Shown here piece by piece: positions 37,305-47,944 of a DNA stretch of 64,000 nt. The stretch lies in the NCBI RefSeq assembly GCF_000993825.1, contig NZ_CP011114.1, positions 434,001 to 498,000 on the forward strand. Reading direction: 5' to 3'. The stretch is from Paenibacillus durus ATCC 35681 (GTDB taxonomy: Bacteria; Bacillota; Bacilli; Paenibacillales; Paenibacillaceae). Each line of letters opens with the position of its first letter. The stretch's first letter is position 1. The notes beneath the pieces were generated by a model, which made no database searches, was not told the origin of the DNA, and saw only the letters and a list, made by a program, of their open reading frames with translations. The translations under genes were made by a program, and so were the position numbers.

Positions 37305-38480
37305 ATGACAGTGCGTCCTAGCAGGAAGATAAACATTTTTGATACAACGCTCAGAGACGGGGAACAGGCGCCGGGAGCGAGCCTGACGCCAGAGCAGAAA
37401 ATCGTGCTCGCAGGCAAGCTGGCCGAGCTTGGGGTGGATGTGCTGGAGCCGGGCTTCCCGGTCTCCAGCCCCGGAGACTTTGCGGCGGTCCAGACGATTT
37501 CCCGCCAAATCCGGAACGTGGAAATCTGCGGCTTCGCCAGGGCTGTCAGAGGGGATATTGACGCCGCCGTCAAGGCGACACAGGACGCCGAGCGCCGGCG
37601 CATCCATCTCTTTATTTCCTCATCCGACATTCATCTGCGCCATCAGCTGCGCAAGAGCCGGGCCGAGGTCGTGGCGGCTGCCCGGGAAATGACCGCTTAT
37701 GCCCGTCAGTTCTGCGATACGGTAGAGTTTACGGCAATGGATGCCGCGCGCACGGGTATCGACGACCTGATTGAAATGGTTGAAGCGGTCATTGCGGAGG
37801 GGGCGACGATCATCAATCTGCCGGATACGGTCGGCTACGCTCTGCCTCATGAATACGGCGAGATGTTCCGGCGGGTGCGGCAGGGCGCGAGGGGCGGCGA
37901 CAAGGTCAGCTATAGCGCCCACTGCCATAATGATCTTGGCCTTGCCGTCGCTAACAGCCTTGCCGCAATCGCCGGAGGCGCGACGCAGATCGAAGTGACC
38001 GTTAACGGAATCGGCGAGCGAACGGGCAACTGCGCTTTGGAGGAACTGGCAATGGCGCTGGAAACCCGGGGAGATGCGCTGAATGCCAAGACCGATCTGG
38101 CTCTAAACAAGCTGTATGAGACGTCGCGCCTGGTCAGTGAGATGATGCATTTTCCGCTCGCCTACAACAAGCCGGTCATGGGCCGGAACGCGTTCCAGCA
38201 TGAATCGGGCATCCATCAGGACGGACTGCTCAAAGACCGCAGCACCTATGAAATCATGGACCCGGAACGCCTTGGCATCCCGCGCAGTATGATTATCCTG
38301 GGCAAGCACTCTGGACGGCACGCCTTGAAGGACCGGGCTGCGCAATATGGCATCACTCTGGAGCCTGCTGAGCTGGAGGAGCTGTACGAATCCTTCAAGC
38401 GGCTGGCAGACCGTCAGAAAGCCGTCAGCGACGATGAACTGCTGCAGATGATAAAGCAATCGCCTAGCCGCCAGGCGTAA
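37305..38480 (+). CDS. leuA: 2-isopropylmalate synthase, short form without regulatory domain
   Basis: 391-aa DRE-TIM metallolyase condensing acetyl-CoA with 2-oxoisovalerate, the first step of leucine synthesis. It shows [13 protein letters not shown] at the start, the metal site [13 protein letters not shown] near residue 205, and [13 protein letters not shown] then [12 protein letters not shown]. Typical LeuA is about 510 aa; the C-terminal allosteric LeuA dimer domain is absent, so leucine feedback inhibition is probably lost. Homocitrate or related synthase is possible, but leucine T-boxes support LeuA. ATG 37305 follows GGGAGGAATTTT. No leuB/C/D genes follow. Confidence 0.82.
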   Translation: MTVRPSRKINIFDTTLRDGEQAPGASLTPEQKIVLAGKLAELGVDVLEPGFPVSSPGDFAAVQTISRQIRNVEICGFARAVRGDIDAAVKATQDAERRRIHLFISSSDIHLRHQLRKSRAEVVAAAREMTAYARQFCDTVEFTAMDAARTGIDDLIEMVEAVIAEGATIINLPDTVGYALPHEYGEMFRRVRQGARGGDKVSYSAHCHNDLGLAVANSLAAIAGGATQIEVTVNGIGERTGNCALEELAMALETRGDALNAKTDLALNKLYETSRLVSEMMHFPLAYNKPVMGRNAFQHESGIHQDGLLKDRSTYEIMDPERLGIPRSMIILGKHSGRHALKDRAAQYGITLEPAELEELYESFKRLADRQKAVSDDELLQMIKQSPSRQA

Positions 38481-38589
38481 GGTAAAGGCTGGGAGTGCTT
38501 CATGTCCGGGCTGGCAGCAGCGCCGAGCCGCTAACATCCGCAGTTTAACCGACGGAGATGGACAATAAGCCGTTACAAGAAACCGCAAG

Positions 38590-38634
38590 CGCATCTTTCC
38601 AACAGCTTAAAAGCGAGGGAAGATGCGTTTTTTT
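38590..38634 (+). terminator. Terminator after leuA
   Basis: CGCATCTTTCC and GGGAAGATGCG arms (one mismatch), a 16-base loop and a T7 tail. Confidence 0.75.
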
Positions 38635-38669
38635 GCAGGCAAAGCACAGACGGACGGTTTTTGTCAAGC

Positions 38670-38928
38670 TGTGGACAAGGTTATCCACATATTCCGCTCG
38701 ATCTGTGTAAAAATCGTGTAAAAGCAGCATTAAAGCCTGTTTTTTTAATGACGGGAACAGGGGGCAAGTTTTTCACAGGCGGGTGTGGGAAATGTGGATA
38801 ATGTGGATAATCTGGTGGATAAAAAAGGCTTGACACAACAAACGGCGGTTTGACGCACAAAAAAAGACCCGTCGGGTCTTTTTTTAATAACAGTTATGCA
38901 CGAAATCTGGGGACAACCTTGTGGATAA
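38670..38928. promoter_or_regulatory. Cluster of DnaA boxes
   Basis: Four perfect 9-mer DnaA boxes occur within about 250 bp: TTATCCACA at 38681-38689 and its complement TGTGGATAA at 38793-38801, 38802-38810 and 38920-38928. One-mismatch boxes are at 38670-38678 (TGTGGACAA), 38814-38822 (GGTGGATAA) and 38894-38902 (TTATGCACG). Two perfect boxes abut exactly. No dnaA, dnaN or rpmH gene is near, so this is not the usual oriC; DnaA titration or transcription control is more plausible. Confidence 0.65.
38858..38885. terminator. Bidirectional hairpin terminator inside the DnaA-box region
   Basis: AAAAAGACCC/GGGTCTTTTT with a three-base loop and A/T tracts on both sides. It probably ends the ABC-F transcript. 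Confidence 0.75.
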
Positions 38929-38982
38929 TAGAGTGTGACCAAATCCTAAATTGTTAAAAGAATGTTAGACGACTTTCTCCTA

Positions 38983-40935
38983 TTATTCGTCAGCAAGAAC
39001 TTCCCATTCGCTAAAAAATCCGGCAAGCTGCTGTTTCTTTTCGTTTAAGTCCCGCTCATGCTCCTGAAGCACCATGTAGTCCTGATAGACCTCCGGCTTC
39101 GTCATCTCCGTTTCGAGTAGCGTGATTTCTTCCTCCAGTCCGGCGATGGCGTCTTCCAGTTCGGCCAGCCGCCGCTGGCGGCTGCGTTCCTCGCGCTTGG
39201 CCTGTTTGTCGGCCTCGTATGAAGAGGAGCCTCCTTTTTCGGGAGCGGATAATTCCCTATCAAGCCTGGTCGGAGCTGAAGAAGGAGCGTCCCCGGCGGT
39301 TTCGCTTGCCAGATCCTCCAGTTCTCCTTTTTTTGCGATATAGTCGTCGTAATTTCCGAGATACTGGTCGATTCCGTCCGGATGAAGCTCCAGCACGCGC
39401 TCCGCCATCTTATTTAGAAAATAGCGGTCATGGGAGATGAAGAGCAGCGTGCCTTCAAAATCGATCAGCGCCGATTCGAGCACCTCGCGGCTGACCAAAT
39501 CAAGATGGTTGGTCGGTTCGTCGAGGATAAGCATATTCGCTCCCCGCAGCATCAGCTTGGAGAGCGATACGCGCGCTTTCTCGCCGCCGCTTAGCGCGGA
39601 GACTTTCTTCTGGACGTCCTCGCCGCTGAACAGAAAGTTACCGAGAATCGTCCGGATTCGCGCCTCCTCGAGCATCGGATATTCGCTCCACAGCTCCTCC
39701 AGCACGGTGTTCTGCGGATTCAGCCGGGTCTGCTCCTGATCGTAGTAGCCGATTTTGACCTTGGCACCCCAGTTTACACTTCCCGCTGAAGGCTCCCGGG
39801 TGCCGGTCAGGCACTGCAGGAGCGTCGACTTCCCGATACCGTTAGGGCCGATCAGGGCGGCCGTATCTCCGCGTCGCAGCTCGAAGGAAGCGTTCTTGAA
39901 CAAAGGCGCGTTCTCTCCGAAGGACACGGCAACTTCTCTAATCTGCAGCACTTCCCTGCCGGAGTGAAAATCCGGCTCGAAGGCAAAGTTCGCTTTTTTC
40001 AGCTCACCGAGCGGCCGTTCGATCCGGTCCATTTTTTCCAGCGTCTTGCGTCGGCTCTGTGCCCGCTTGGTCGTGGAAGCCCGCACGATATTGCGCTGCA
40101 CGAACTCCTCCATTTTGGCGATTTCGACCTGCTGCTTCTCGTACTGCTTGAGTCTGCTCTCATATTCGGCGGCCTTGAGATCCACATAGCGGCTGTAATT
40201 CCCCGTGTACCGCTGCGATTGGTGGCGCTCGATTTCCACAATGGTCGTGACGAGTCTGTCAAGGAAGTACCGGTCATGGGATACGACCAGAATGCCTCCG
40301 GAATACCCGCGCAAATAATCCTCCAGCCAGGTCAGCGTCTCAATGTCCAGATGGTTGGTCGGTTCATCCAGCATCAGAAGATCCGGAGCCTGAAGCAGGA
40401 TGCGGGCAAGCGCCAAGCGGGTCTTCTGTCCGCCGCTGAGCGTTGCGATCGGCGTGTCCGGAGGAAAATCTCCGAAACCCATGCCGTGTAAAACGCTGCG
40501 TATCCGCGTGTTCATTTCGTATCCGCCCCGGTCTTTGAACCAGTCCGAACGCAGGGAGTAGCGTTCCAGCAGCTCCTCGTAACGCTTCTCGTCCTCGGCG
40601 GCGGCCGGATCGGCGATCTGCTGCTCTAGCTGCCGAAGTTCCGCTTCGGCTTCGATGAGCGGCGCGAATACGGACAGCATTTCCTCATGAATGGTCCGCT
40701 CCGATTGCAGCCCGCTGTTCTGGGCCAGATACCCTACCGTCGTTTCTTTGGATTTATGAATATGACCGCCGTCATAGGACAGCTCCCCGGCCAGTATTTT
40801 CAGCAGGGTCGACTTCCCGGCTCCGTTGACGCCGACGAGTCCGACCCGTTCCCGCTCGTTTACCTGCAGGTTGATGCCTTCCAGCACGGGCTGGATGCCG
40901 TATAATTTCGTAATACCTGTCGCTTGAAGAAGCAT
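38983..40935 (-). CDS. ABC-F family ATPase (YdiF/Uup-like)
   Basis: 650-aa soluble protein with two ABC domains and no membrane part. Walker A motifs are GVNGAGKSTLLKI near residue 37 and GPNGIGKSTLLQC near 364, with signature LSGGQKTRLALARILL and LSGGEKARVSLSKLML. The Arm/linker lies between, and a charged C-terminal coiled coil covers about 560-640. ABC-F proteins act on ribosomes, in translation factor roles or antibiotic protection. ATG 40935 follows GGTGGAGG. It looks like a housekeeping YdiF type, not a resistance factor, but this is inference. Confidence 0.87.
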   Translation of the reverse strand: MLLQATGITKLYGIQPVLEGINLQVNERERVGLVGVNGAGKSTLLKILAGELSYDGGHIHKSKETTVGYLAQNSGLQSERTIHEEMLSVFAPLIEAEAELRQLEQQIADPAAAEDEKRYEELLERYSLRSDWFKDRGGYEMNTRIRSVLHGMGFGDFPPDTPIATLSGGQKTRLALARILLQAPDLLMLDEPTNHLDIETLTWLEDYLRGYSGGILVVSHDRYFLDRLVTTIVEIERHQSQRYTGNYSRYVDLKAAEYESRLKQYEKQQVEIAKMEEFVQRNIVRASTTKRAQSRRKTLEKMDRIERPLGELKKANFAFEPDFHSGREVLQIREVAVSFGENAPLFKNASFELRRGDTAALIGPNGIGKSTLLQCLTGTREPSAGSVNWGAKVKIGYYDQEQTRLNPQNTVLEELWSEYPMLEEARIRTILGNFLFSGEDVQKKVSALSGGEKARVSLSKLMLRGANMLILDEPTNHLDLVSREVLESALIDFEGTLLFISHDRYFLNKMAERVLELHPDGIDQYLGNYDDYIAKKGELEDLASETAGDAPSSAPTRLDRELSAPEKGGSSSYEADKQAKREERSRQRRLAELEDAIAGLEEEITLLETEMTKPEVYQDYMVLQEHERDLNEKKQQLAGFFSEWEVLADE

Positions 40936-41179
40936 GTTGATGAATCCTCCACCCTTAAGCCATAAGCGGCGCCGGTTCAGCGCTGCTTATGGAACCTTTA
41001 TTCCTAAATATAGTTTACATGAAAAGACTTTTTTGCGCGAGGCCGAAGGGTTCCGGGGTCATCTTGGCGAAATTAAAGGAAGAGTGGTAAACTGAAGGTA
41101 ATGATTTACCCTGCAATGTCAGACATTGATTCCGCTGCTTGCCGTGTGAGGCACGGGTTTTCGGCGGAAATTTATATAT

Positions 41180-41193
41180 CTTGGCTAGCCAAG
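41180..41193. promoter_or_regulatory. Perfect 14-bp palindrome before the cyclo-ligase gene
   Basis: CTTGGCTAGCCAAG is a perfect inverted repeat about 33 bp before the GTG start at 41227. It could be an operator or the top of an RNA hairpin; no known regulator was recognised. Confidence 0.3.
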
Positions 41194-41226
41194 AACAAAG
41201 CAAGACTTATTAAAGGAGGCAGAAGA

Positions 41227-41859
41227 GTGACTGACGGGGATTTGCAGCTTGCCGACTTCAAGCGTGAGCTGCGCAGCCGCGCTGCCGCCGTCCGCGACGG
41301 CATAGATCCGCTGCGGAGAGAGGAGTGGTCCTCACTCGTGTGCCGACATGCACGGAAGTGGCTAGAGGGAACCGGTGCGAAATCGCTGATGTTCTATGTT
41401 CCGTTCCGCTCCGAGCTGGATACCCGTTCTCTGATTAAATGGTGCTGGGCGGAAGGGCGCAAGGTAATTCTTCCCCGTGTCCATGCCGATTCCGGAGAGC
41501 TGTCGCTACACAGGGTGAAGTCATGGAACGAGCTGGCCCAGGGAACGTACGGCATTCCCGAGCCCGCCGGGACTTCTCCGGCAATTGGGGAAGAAGACAT
41601 TCCGTCTGTGGTCTTCGTCCCGGGCCTGGCTTTCGATGCCAGGGGAGGAAGGCTCGGTTACGGCCGGGGTTATTATGACCGGCTGTGGGACCGGTTCGAA
41701 CGAGCCTCCGCTTCAGGAACACGAGAGAACACGGTCTGGGTCGGCCTCGCATATGGCGCGCAGGTGCTGCCAGAGGTGCCGATGGATGTTCATGACGCTT
41801 ACATGGACATGCTGATTACCGAGCAAGGAATGCTGAACTGCCGAAAGAAAGGGGAATGA
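41227..41859 (+). CDS. 5-formyltetrahydrofolate cyclo-ligase
   Basis: 210-aa enzyme converting 5-formyl-THF to 5,10-methenyl-THF with ATP. The N-terminal LRSRAAAV region, [15 protein letters not shown] and the C-terminal [21 protein letters not shown] signature are clear. Start GTG 41227 is chosen because AAAGGAGG lies at normal spacing; the frame is open back to 41101 without a ribosome site. It overlaps or abuts moaC, forming a short operon with moaC and mog. Confidence 0.9.
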   Translation: MTDGDLQLADFKRELRSRAAAVRDGIDPLRREEWSSLVCRHARKWLEGTGAKSLMFYVPFRSELDTRSLIKWCWAEGRKVILPRVHADSGELSLHRVKSWNELAQGTYGIPEPAGTSPAIGEEDIPSVVFVPGLAFDARGGRLGYGRGYYDRLWDRFERASASGTRENTVWVGLAYGAQVLPEVPMDVHDAYMDMLITEQGMLNCRKKGE

Positions 41860-41864
41860 CGACG

Positions 41865-42341
41865 ATGGAGCTGACTCATTTTAACGGGCAGGGAAGAGCC
41901 CGCATGGTCGATGTAAGCGACAAGGAAGTGACTAAGCGTACGGCAACTGCGCAGAGCATGGTGCGGATGGCGCCGGAAACGCTGAGCGCCATCAAAGCCG
42001 GCTCAATCGGCAAAGGCGATGTGCTTGCCGTGGCCCAGGTCGCGGGCATCATGGCCGCCAAGAAGACGGCCGATTGGATACCGATGTGCCATCCGCTGCC
42101 TTTGACGGGCATCGACATTCACTTTTCAGACAACAACACAGATGAACTATATATAGAAGCGACAGTCAAGACCACCGGCAAGACGGGTGTGGAGATGGAG
42201 GCGCTGACCGCTGTTTCCGCTGCGGCGCTGACGGTGTATGACATGTGCAAGGCCATGCAAAAAGACATGGTGATTGGTCCGACGCTGCTTGCGTCCAAGA
42301 CCGGCGGCAAGAACGGCGATTATGCCCGCGAAGAAGCGTAG
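41865..42341 (+). CDS. moaC: Cyclic pyranopterin monophosphate synthase MoaC
   Basis: 158-aa enzyme for the second step of molybdopterin synthesis. Family motifs: [37 protein letters not shown] near residue 65, and [26 protein letters not shown] 41865 is preferred because AAAGGGG is ten bases upstream; ATG 41856 touches that site. It lies between the folate enzyme and mog. Confidence 0.94.
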   Translation: MELTHFNGQGRARMVDVSDKEVTKRTATAQSMVRMAPETLSAIKAGSIGKGDVLAVAQVAGIMAAKKTADWIPMCHPLPLTGIDIHFSDNNTDELYIEATVKTTGKTGVEMEALTAVSAAALTVYDMCKAMQKDMVIGPTLLASKTGGKNGDYAREEA

Positions 42342-42386
42342 TTTTGCGTATCATTACATAACGAGGATAGAGAGGAAGGAGAACCT

Positions 42387-42875
42387 ATGGCGTGGAAGAC
42401 AGCAATCCTGACGGCCAGCGACAAGGGGGCCCGGGGCGAGCGGGAGGATACGAGCGCCCAGGTCATCCGCGAGCTGGTTGAGGAGGAACTTGGAGGGGAG
42501 ATCGTAGAATACCGGATTGTACCCGACGAATTGGATGAAATCATTGCGGCGCTTATCGAATTGACTGATTATTTCCAGGCCGATCTGGTGCTGACGACGG
42601 GAGGGACCGAGCTGGCGATTCGTGATGTTACGCCGGAAGCGACGCGCCGGGTTATTGAGCGGGAAGTGCCGGGGCTGCCTGAGGCGATGCGCAGCACGGT
42701 GATGCAGAAGAACCGCTCCGCCATGCTGTTTCGCGGCATCTGCGGCGTTCGCGGCCGGACGCTGATTGTCAATCTCCCGGGAACTCCAAAGGGCGTGCAT
42801 GAACATTTGGCCGCCGTTATGGATCAGCTGCCGGAGGCGCTGCTGATGGTGACCGGACAATATCGGCAGCAATAA
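42387..42875 (+). CDS. Molybdenum cofactor biosynthesis protein (MogA/MoaB family)
   Basis: 162-aa MoCF-domain protein that adenylylates molybdopterin before metal insertion. The motif TTGGTELAIRDVTPEATRRV near residue 70 and the closing LPGTPKGVHEHL are typical. ATG 42387 follows AGAAGGAGAA-type sequence. It is the third gene of the cyclo-ligase-moaC-mog unit. MoaB and MogA names cannot be separated here. Confidence 0.88.
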   Translation: MAWKTAILTASDKGARGEREDTSAQVIRELVEEELGGEIVEYRIVPDELDEIIAALIELTDYFQADLVLTTGGTELAIRDVTPEATRRVIEREVPGLPEAMRSTVMQKNRSAMLFRGICGVRGRTLIVNLPGTPKGVHEHLAAVMDQLPEALLMVTGQYRQQ

Positions 42876-43035
42876 TCTGCGGCATTCCTCGGACTAATCG
42901 GGCTTTCATCCTCAGACAACTGTCTCCGTTAGACTTTCGACACAGATAACAGATGCATGTGTGATATATATTATGGTATTATAGTTATGTCGAAAACGGT
43001 GTCATGAACGGAACATGCGACAAGGAGGAATGAAC

Positions 43036-43272
43036 ATGTTAAACGGCATTGGAGCGCCGGGGATCATACTGCTCGTCATTCTGGCTTTGCTGCTTTTTGG
43101 TCCGAATAAGCTGCCCGAATTGGGGCGTGCCGTCGGAAGAACCTTCCGCGAGTTTAAGGAAGGAACCCGTGATATTATTGCCGACACCGAGCCGGCGGAT
43201 AAGGGCGAAGCTCCTGCACCGGCTGCACAGAAAGCTCCCGTTTCCCCCATGGAGAAGCGTTTGCCGGAATGA
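43036..43272 (+). CDS. tatA: Sec-independent translocase component TatA
   Basis: 78-aa protein: a short N-terminus, one helix (about 7-20, IILLVILALLLFGPNKLPEL), an amphipathic helix (GRAVGRTFREFKEG) and a charged tail, the exact TatA/TatE layout. It forms the pore ring for folded proteins with twin-arginine signals. ATG 43036 has AAGGAGG seven bases before it; ATG 43030 and 43015 do not. tatC follows after a terminator. No tatB is expected in Gram-positives. Confidence 0.92.
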   Translation: MLNGIGAPGIILLVILALLLFGPNKLPELGRAVGRTFREFKEGTRDIIADTEPADKGEAPAPAAQKAPVSPMEKRLPE

Positions 43273-43306
43273 CATCCGCAAGCTTGAATAGATAAGACTA
43301 CATGCG

Positions 43307-43350
43307 GCGGCGCCCTTAAGTCCCCGGACTTTACGGGGCGCCGCTTTTTT
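43307..43350 (+). terminator. Terminator between tatA and tatC
   Basis: GCGGCGCCC/GGGCGCCGC perfect 9-bp arms with an inner hairpin and a T6 tail. Its position between tatA and tatC may leave tatA in excess over tatC, as usual for Tat. Confidence 0.8.
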
Positions 43351-43393
43351 GGGGAGTACTCCTGCTGCACACTATCCGGGAAGGGGGAGGAAC

Positions 43394-44164
43394 ATGCCTT
43401 TGCAATCCGGAGCCATGACGGTGGTCGAGCATCTTACGGAGCTGCGCAAAAGAATCATTTACATCCTCGTCGTATTCGTCATCGGACTGGCGGGCGGACT
43501 GTTCTGCGCGAAGCCGGTCTACGAATACCTGATCGCAGCCGACACAGCCCGGGGCTTTGTGCTGCATGCCTTCTCGTTCTGGGACGGCATCGGCATGTAC
43601 ATGAAGATTGCCATGGCCGTATCGCTTACCGTAACCTTGCCGTTCATCGTCTACCAGCTATGGGCATTCGTCAGTCCCGGCCTGCGTCCGGTGGAACGGA
43701 GCGCCGCACTGCGGTACGTGCCGTACGCGCTGCTTTTGTTCGTGCTGGGTCTCCTCTTTGCGTACTATATCGTGTTTCCAATGGCGCTTTCCTTCACCGT
43801 CTCGGTTACGCGTGACATGGGACTTAAGGAGACGTACGGCATTGCGCAGTATTTCAATTTCATGTTCAGCCTGGTGCTGCCGATGGCGCTGCTGTTCGAG
43901 CTGCCCCTCATTGTTATGTTTCTGACCAGACTGCGGATTCTGAATCCGCTCCGGCTGCGCAAGGTCCGGCGTTACGCCTATTTCGCGCTCGTCTTTATTG
44001 CGGTAGTGATTACGCCGCCCGATTTCATATCGGATTTCCTGGTGACCATACCTTTGCTGGTTCTCTACGAATTCAGCGTATTCCTGTCCGCGCTTGTTTA
44101 CCGCAAGCAGCTCGCCGCCGATGCGGCGCTGGAAGCCCGGTACACTGCAGGCGATCACGCCTGA
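43394..44164 (+). CDS. tatC: Sec-independent translocase component TatC
   Basis: 256-aa polytopic protein with six helices. The N-terminus has HLTELRKRIIYIL, then FCAKPVYEYL and VSPGLRPVERS in the first periplasmic-to-cytoplasmic part, and the C-terminal half carries the conserved RKVRRYAYF and ITPPDFISDF. TatC recognises twin-arginine signal peptides. ATG 43394 follows GGGGGAGGAAC; the frame is open upstream to 43349 without a ribosome site. Confidence 0.94.
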   Translation: MPLQSGAMTVVEHLTELRKRIIYILVVFVIGLAGGLFCAKPVYEYLIAADTARGFVLHAFSFWDGIGMYMKIAMAVSLTVTLPFIVYQLWAFVSPGLRPVERSAALRYVPYALLLFVLGLLFAYYIVFPMALSFTVSVTRDMGLKETYGIAQYFNFMFSLVLPMALLFELPLIVMFLTRLRILNPLRLRKVRRYAYFALVFIAVVITPPDFISDFLVTIPLLVLYEFSVFLSALVYRKQLAADAALEARYTAGDHA

Positions 44165-44425
44165 GGGAATGCGGCGATAGAGTCTCCTAGACGGAGGCGA
44201 CTCTAATCGGAGTGCCGCGCCGCACGTTCTGTATCACCCCGGGCAGAGCGGCGCTTCAGCGGCATTCGGATTTTACGGGCCAGGCAGGCCGCTAGTATGC
44301 GGTTTGCCGAGGGGAGTAGGCATATTTTTGCAGGCTATGGATAGAATGAAAAAGGGTATGACTTGGACAATCCGTTCAGATCGGCCTTTTTCCAAATTCG
44401 TCTAGAAAAAAGAGCAAAAGGACTT

Positions 44426-44454
44426 GAAATCCGCATTCAAGTTGAGTAATATAA
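44426..44454 (+). promoter_or_regulatory. Sigma-A promoter of groESL
   Basis: TTGAAA, 17 bases, then TAATAT. The predicted start is about 44461, which places the CIRCE operator on the first transcribed bases. Confidence 0.8.
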
Positions 44455-44463
44455 AAATTGTTG

Positions 44464-44490
44464 TTAGCACTACCGGCTGTTGAGTGCTAA
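44464..44490. promoter_or_regulatory. CIRCE operator (HrcA binding site)
   Basis: TTAGCACTA-N9-GAGTGCTAA matches the CIRCE consensus TTAGCACTC-N9-GAGTGCTAA with one mismatch. It binds the heat-shock repressor HrcA in Firmicutes, so groESL here should be HrcA-controlled. Confidence 0.93.
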
Positions 44491-44629
44491 CAGAGCGAAG
44501 GGATATGTTGAGACGCGCTGCCGGCTCTCATATTTCATGAATGCGCCCGGGTATGCTTTTTTTCGGAACGTCATTCTTCCAACCTGTGTTCAAGCATAAC
44601 AACATAATTTTCAAAGGAGGCTATTTTTC

Positions 44630-44911
44630 ATGATCAAACCTTTAGGTGAACGCGTACTGGTGGAACCAATCGAGCAGGAGGAAACGACTTCTTTCGGTAT
44701 CGTGCTTCCGGACTCGGCCAAAGAGAAGCCGCAGGAAGGCAAAATCGTGGCCGTAGGCAGCGGCGCTCTGAAAGACGGCGTTCGCGTCCCGCTGGAAGTG
44801 AAGGAAGGCGACCGCGTGATTTTCTCGAAGTATGCGGGAACTGAAATCAAGTATGAAGGCAAAGAATATTTGATTATGAAAGAAAGCGACATTCACGCGA
44901 TTCTGGGATAA
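44630..44911 (+). CDS. groES: Co-chaperonin GroES
   Basis: 93-aa heptameric lid of the GroEL chamber: [18 protein letters not shown] start, mobile loop near residues 17-35, and the closing [19 protein letters not shown]. Length is normal. ATG 44630 follows AAAGGAGGC. It is first in the groESL operon, 64 bp before groEL. Confidence 0.96.
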   Translation: MIKPLGERVLVEPIEQEETTSFGIVLPDSAKEKPQEGKIVAVGSGALKDGVRVPLEVKEGDRVIFSKYAGTEIKYEGKEYLIMKESDIHAILG

Positions 44912-44960
44912 TTCCCGAAGACGTTCATAAGACTTTAATACCGATACTTACAATTCATAG

Positions 44961-46604
<1,644 letters not shown>

Positions 46605-46616
46605 ATGTAATACCAA

Positions 46617-46660
46617 AACCCTTGATTTGCCTGGTGATCCGGGCATTTCAAGGGTTACAA
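46617..46660 (+). terminator. Hairpin after groEL
   Basis: AACCCTTGA and TCAAGGGTT perfect arms with a weak T/A tail. It separates groESL from the guanidine riboswitch. Confidence 0.55.
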
Positions 46661-46661
46661 A

Positions 46662-46809
46662 ATAGCTAGGTTTTCTAGGGTTCCGCAACAAAACTTGTTG
46701 GCCTGGACCGAGAGAAAGCCCGCAGCTAAATGGCTGTGACACGGAAGGATAAAAGCCTGGGAGATGAACTGCGTATGCGGTTTATTTCTTAGGCTTTTAT
46801 TTTTTTGTT
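46662..46809 (+). ncRNA. Guanidine-I (ykkC) riboswitch
   Basis: The conserved core is visible: CTAGGGTTCCG at 46675-46685, CTGGACCGAGAGAAA near 46702, ACACGG at 46739-46744 and GGATAAAAGCCTGGGAG, as in the ykkC class. The terminator at 46751-46807 (AAAAGCCT/AGGCTTTT plus T run) overlaps the last conserved strand, so guanidinium binding should prevent termination. It precedes two SMR genes, the classic guanidine exporter target. Confidence 0.9.
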
Positions 46810-46852
46810 TATCTTAGCCCATATTACACAGAGATTCAGAGAGGAGATTGTT

Positions 46853-47194
46853 ATGAACAAAACATGGACATTAGTTATTGTTGCAACTGTTTTTGAGGTG
46901 TGCTGGGTTATTGGTTTAAAGCATGCCAGTACTTTTTTGGAATGGGGAGGAACGGTAATTGCGATTTTTATAAGTTTTTATTCAATGATAATGGCGTCAC
47001 GTTCGTTGCCGGTTGGCACTGTATATGCTGTATTTGTTGGTCTAGGAACCGCGGGTACTGTCATCGCGGAGATTATTTTGTTCGATGCCGAAGTTCAAAT
47101 TGCAAAAATTGCTCTCGTCGGCCTGCTTCTCATCGGGGTTGCCGGACTAAAACTGCTTAGTAAAGAAAAAAAGGATGAGGTGAGAGATAGATGA
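46853..47194 (+). CDS. SMR-family guanidinium exporter subunit 1
   Basis: 113-aa four-helix SMR protein (EmrE family). The essential membrane glutamate is Glu15 in the first helix ([18 protein letters not shown]). It pairs with the next gene product as a heterodimer (GdnC/GdnD or YkkCD type) exporting guanidinium by proton antiport. ATG 46853 follows AGAGAGGAGATTG. The upstream guanidine-I riboswitch supports the substrate. Confidence 0.9.
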   Translation: MNKTWTLVIVATVFEVCWVIGLKHASTFLEWGGTVIAIFISFYSMIMASRSLPVGTVYAVFVGLGTAGTVIAEIILFDAEVQIAKIALVGLLLIGVAGLKLLSKEKKDEVRDR

Positions 47195-47505
47195 ATTGGA
47201 TTTTTCTTATTTTAGCCGGGATATTTGAGATGGTTGGAGTATTACTGATTAACAAACTGAATCAGGCGCGAAATTGGCAGGCCTTAGCATCGATGATAGC
47301 TGCCTTTGGGCTAAGCTTTTTATTTCTGTCAATTGCAATGAAAACTCTCCCCATGGGAACAGCATACGCTGTATGGACAGGTATAGGTGCTTCCGGAGGT
47401 GCAATACTTGGAATGATTTTTTACAAAGAGCCTAAAAGTATACTGAGAATCACTTGTATTGCATTGGTGCTGGGATCTGCAGTTGGCTTAAAGCTTGTAA
47501 GTTGA
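47191..47505 (+). CDS. SMR-family guanidinium exporter subunit 2
   Basis: 104-aa four-helix SMR partner with Glu13 in helix 1 ([17 protein letters not shown]). Its ATG overlaps the stop of the first subunit (ATGA), so the two are made in a coupled way. Function follows from the riboswitch and the pair: guanidinium export. Confidence 0.9.
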   Translation: MNWIFLILAGIFEMVGVLLINKLNQARNWQALASMIAAFGLSFLFLSIAMKTLPMGTAYAVWTGIGASGGAILGMIFYKEPKSILRITCIALVLGSAVGLKLVS

Positions 47506-47824
47506 ATACCGAACGGTCCGGCGGTGTGGGAGGTCGGTTACTCAAATAATGGATAGCCTCCTACCCGATTCGACAATAAAATTGACTATTCCTATGGTTA
47601 TGGTTTAATATACTTTAAGACAGGCTCCAACAAGCAGTCGGCAATTCTCCTGTTAAGCAGTTAATCACTTGTTCATTAAGCTATCAGTTGGTTCTGATCT
47701 GTCCTCTAATTGAATTTACTTAATAGTGTGAATTATATGTTATTAAACATAACACGCATAAGGGAAGTTTTAATTTTTTTTCGAGTTTTTATTTAAAAAT
47801 GTGATTAATAATAACATAAATTTG

Positions 47825-47853
47825 TAGACAATTTCGTTATCTGTATGTATTAT
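47825..47853 (+). promoter_or_regulatory. Candidate sigma-A promoter of the GntR operon
   Basis: TAGACA, 17 bases, TATTAT. The -35 lies inside TTGTAGACAA (47822-47831), one base different from the core of the downstream palindrome TTGTATACAA, so a regulator could bind both. Confidence 0.55.
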
Positions 47854-47944
47854 AAGGCTAAATTCTACGAGCTGAGCTAGATAGATGTAAGGTTTCGATT
47901 TTGGTCGCAAGCTGAGAGAAATGGACCGGGGTAGACTAGCTTAA

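Larger units (their letters stand above)
38481..38982. other. Gene-free region with terminators and a DnaA-box cluster
   Basis: 502 bp without a supported ORF between leuA (plus) and the ABC-F gene (minus). It holds the leuA terminator, a second hairpin terminator and the DnaA-box cluster described separately. Confidence 0.7.
44165..44629. other. Intergenic region upstream of groES
   Basis: 465 bp. The first half contains GC-rich inverted repeats (for example AGAGTC...GACTCT at about 44179-44204) that may end the tatC transcript but lack T runs. The second half carries the groE promoter and CIRCE element. No ORF is supported. Confidence 0.6.

Noticed and set aside
38670..38928. Chromosomal origin (oriC)
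   Set aside because: DnaA boxes are present, but dnaA, dnaN, recF, gyrA/B and rpmH are all absent and no typical AT-rich unwinding element was recognised.
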